The position numbers and the translations under genes are program-made. Under the pieces are notes generated by a model. That model saw only the letters and a program-made list of their open reading frames with translations, was not told the DNA's origin and did no database searches. Shown here in pieces: positions 31,693 through 33,093 of a stretch of DNA of 33,093 nucleotides. This DNA is from Alphaproteobacteria bacterium (lineage in GTDB: Bacteria > Pseudomonadota > Alphaproteobacteria > CAAHEQ01 > UBA3637): NCBI GenBank assembly GCA_017533325.1, contig JAFXIF010000027.1, positions 1-33,093 on the forward strand. The letters run 5' to 3'. How positions within the stretch are numbered: the first letter of the stretch is position 1; each line of letters opens with the position of its first letter.

Positions 31693-33093
31693 TTTTTTTA
31701 AGACCTTGGTTTTTCCTTTTATTATTAGCACTCATCCCTCTTTATTATTTGTCATTAAAAAATGAAAAATATTCTTCATGGCAAAAATATATCAAAAAAG
31801 ATTTTATTCCTTTTTTGCTGACAAAAGGAAGTGAAAAAAAATCAAAGAACCGATCTTTTTTCAAAATTTCTCTCCTTTGGGTTCTTTTAACCCTTGCTTT
31901 AACAGGCCCTGCTTTTCAAAAAATACCGACTCAAGGTTCAAAACCTTTTGAAGGAACAGTTTTAATTGCGGATTTAAACAGCTTAAATCAAAACACATTA
32001 ACCCAATTAAAAATCAAACTGTCACAAGCCGTAAATTTGTTACCGGATGAAAAAATCGGCCTTGTTTTATTTGATGAAAAAGGATATACGGCTTTACCGC
32101 TTTCGGACGATAAGGAAGTTTTAAAAGAACTTATCGCCGTGTTAAATCCAAGTGTTTTACCTTTATCGGGGCAAAATTTTTCTGCTGCTTTTGAAAAAGC
32201 AAATGAACTCTTTTCAAATACCGAATTAAAAACAGGGCGTATTTTACTTTTCACAGGTGGCATTTTAGATAAGAACAAATCATTTAAAAACATCAAATTG
32301 CTTCCCTATCAAATCGGGATTATAGGCCTTGGAAATGAATCAACACCAACGCCTGTTTTAGATAAAAACGGCGCCTTTAAACGAGATGAGAATAACAATA
32401 TTTTATTAATTGCTCCTGACAAAGAAAAATTATCAAAATTAGGAAAATACACCGTTCAAACGCCCAATGATTCTGATATCAAAAATATGATTTTGCAAAC
32501 AAAAACTTTTACTCTTCCTTCAAAAAATTCTTTTGTTCCGGAGTCGTTTTTTAAAGTCGATGAATATCAGGATTTAGGAATTTATATTTTAATTTTTCTC
32601 ATGCCGTTTTTGGCTCTTTTGTTCAGAAGAGGCGTTCTTCTTATTTTAACAATCATGATTTTCGCCACACCCTCCCATGCTGATTTTTGGCAACGTGAAG
32701 ACCAAAAAATATATCAAACCACTCAAAAAGGGATTCAAGAATATAAAGAAAAAAAATATTTAGACGCCTTGGCAAGATTTCAAAAAGACACTTCAGCAAA
32801 CGGGCTTTATAATCAAGGAAATGCCAAAGCTCAGTTAGGAAATATTCAAGAAGCCATTCAACTTTATAATGAGGCTCTTAAAAAAAATCCGAATCATAAT
32901 GAGGCCGCTTTTAATAAAGCCTATCTTGAAAATTTGATGAATCAAAATAAAGAAAATCAATCTTCTGAAAACAATCAAAATCAAGAAGAAAACCAAAATT
33001 CAAATAATGAGGACAAAAATTCACCTCAGTCACAACAAGAAGACTCTTCAGATAAAAATAACACCAATCAGCAGGAACAACAACAACAACAAC
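31689..33093 (+). CDS. BatB/BatC-like fusion (VWA-like plus TPR), truncated by window end
   Basis: The frame stays open from ATG 31689 to the window end, 468 codons. Order: two N-terminal membrane segments (about 4-20, 60-78), a VWA-like domain at about 88-260, a pair of hydrophobic segments (about 295-332, ending in signal-like FATPSHA), a TPR region at about 355-415 (LYNQGNAKAQLGNIQEAIQL then YNEALKKNPNHNEAAFNKA), then a Gln/Asn/Ser-rich tail. This equals BatB fused to BatC. The MIDAS is degenerate: DxSxS reads D95-L-N-S-L, the threonine loop is SGQNFSAAF and the last aspartate loop is FTGGIL. It overlaps batA by four bases. Confidence 0.82.
   Translation, partial: MIFLRPWFFLLLLALIPLYYLSLKNEKYSSWQKYIKKDFIPFLLTKGSEKKSKNRSFFKISLLWVLLTLALTGPAFQKIPTQGSKPFEGTVLIADLNSLNQNTLTQLKIKLSQAVNLLPDEKIGLVLFDEKGYTALPLSDDKEVLKELIAVLNPSVLPLSGQNFSAAFEKANELFSNTELKTGRILLFTGGILDKNKSFKNIKLLPYQIGIIGLGNESTPTPVLDKNGAFKRDENNNILLIAPDKEKLSKLGKYTVQTPNDSDIKNMILQTKTFTLPSKNSFVPESFFKVDEYQDLGIYILIFLMPFLALLFRRGVLLILTIMIFATPSHADFWQREDQKIYQTTQKGIQEYKEKKYLDALARFQKDTSANGLYNQGNAKAQLGNIQEAIQLYNEALKKNPNHNEAAFNKAYLENLMNQNKENQSSENNQNQEENQNSNNEDKNSPQSQQEDSSDKNNTNQQEQQQQQ

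Overview
The window is a strongly AT-rich bacterial chromosome segment with tightly packed, mostly housekeeping genes and no sign of phage, transposon, plasmid or CRISPR sequence. It most likely comes from an uncultured, probably host-associated alphaproteobacterium. Supporting points: the F1 genes (atpA-G-D-C) stand apart from F0; LexA and its SOS box are of the alphaproteobacterial type; L36 is of the zinc-free type; kdsB and lnt imply a Gram-negative LPS and lipoprotein envelope; and there are small pilin-like proteins with an ESGRS motif. The lineage is inferred from gene content; no database was searched.

Layout. 1-3000: left-edge fragment, UvrD/PcrA helicase, ankyrin protein. 3050-5500: lexA with its own SOS-type operator, an AT-rich spacer, a strong candidate small RNA (about 4273-4430) with a consensus promoter and perfect terminator, a YgjP-like metallopeptidase and a small membrane protein. 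5540-12060: the F1 ATP synthase operon followed by lnt. 12060-14400: rpmJ, a 49-residue secreted peptide, a DUF6273-like protein, a decayed gene and a YgiW/BOF protein behind a Fur-like palindrome. 14480-18000: pheS-pheT. 18100-21130: a 68-residue protein facing the overlapping chain ppa-HAD-HIT-kdsB. 21200-24290: lemA, htpX, a catalytically dead htpX paralogue and dCMP deaminase. 24275-27240: ffs (SRP RNA), argS, a small lipoprotein, a pilin-like protein and a nucleotidyltransferase, all on the minus strand. 27300-33093: a second pilin-like gene, thpR, def-fmt-truA, batA and a batB/batC fusion cut by the window end.

The most unusual system is the F1-ATPase. The alpha subunit carries at its N-terminus what reads as the C-terminal (b-binding) domain of the delta/OSCP subunit, and no separate atpH precedes it. 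Gamma has an insertion of about 65 residues and an altered Rossmann-core motif, and epsilon is extended at both ends. This suggests a remodelled peripheral stalk. Other points for a second look are the dead HtpX paralogue in tandem with the active one, the small RNA whose C9-U6 loop is perfectly complementary to several Shine-Dalgarno regions in this window, the BatB/BatC fusion with a degenerate MIDAS, a ThpR lacking its first HxT motif, and a probable leaderless batA transcript.
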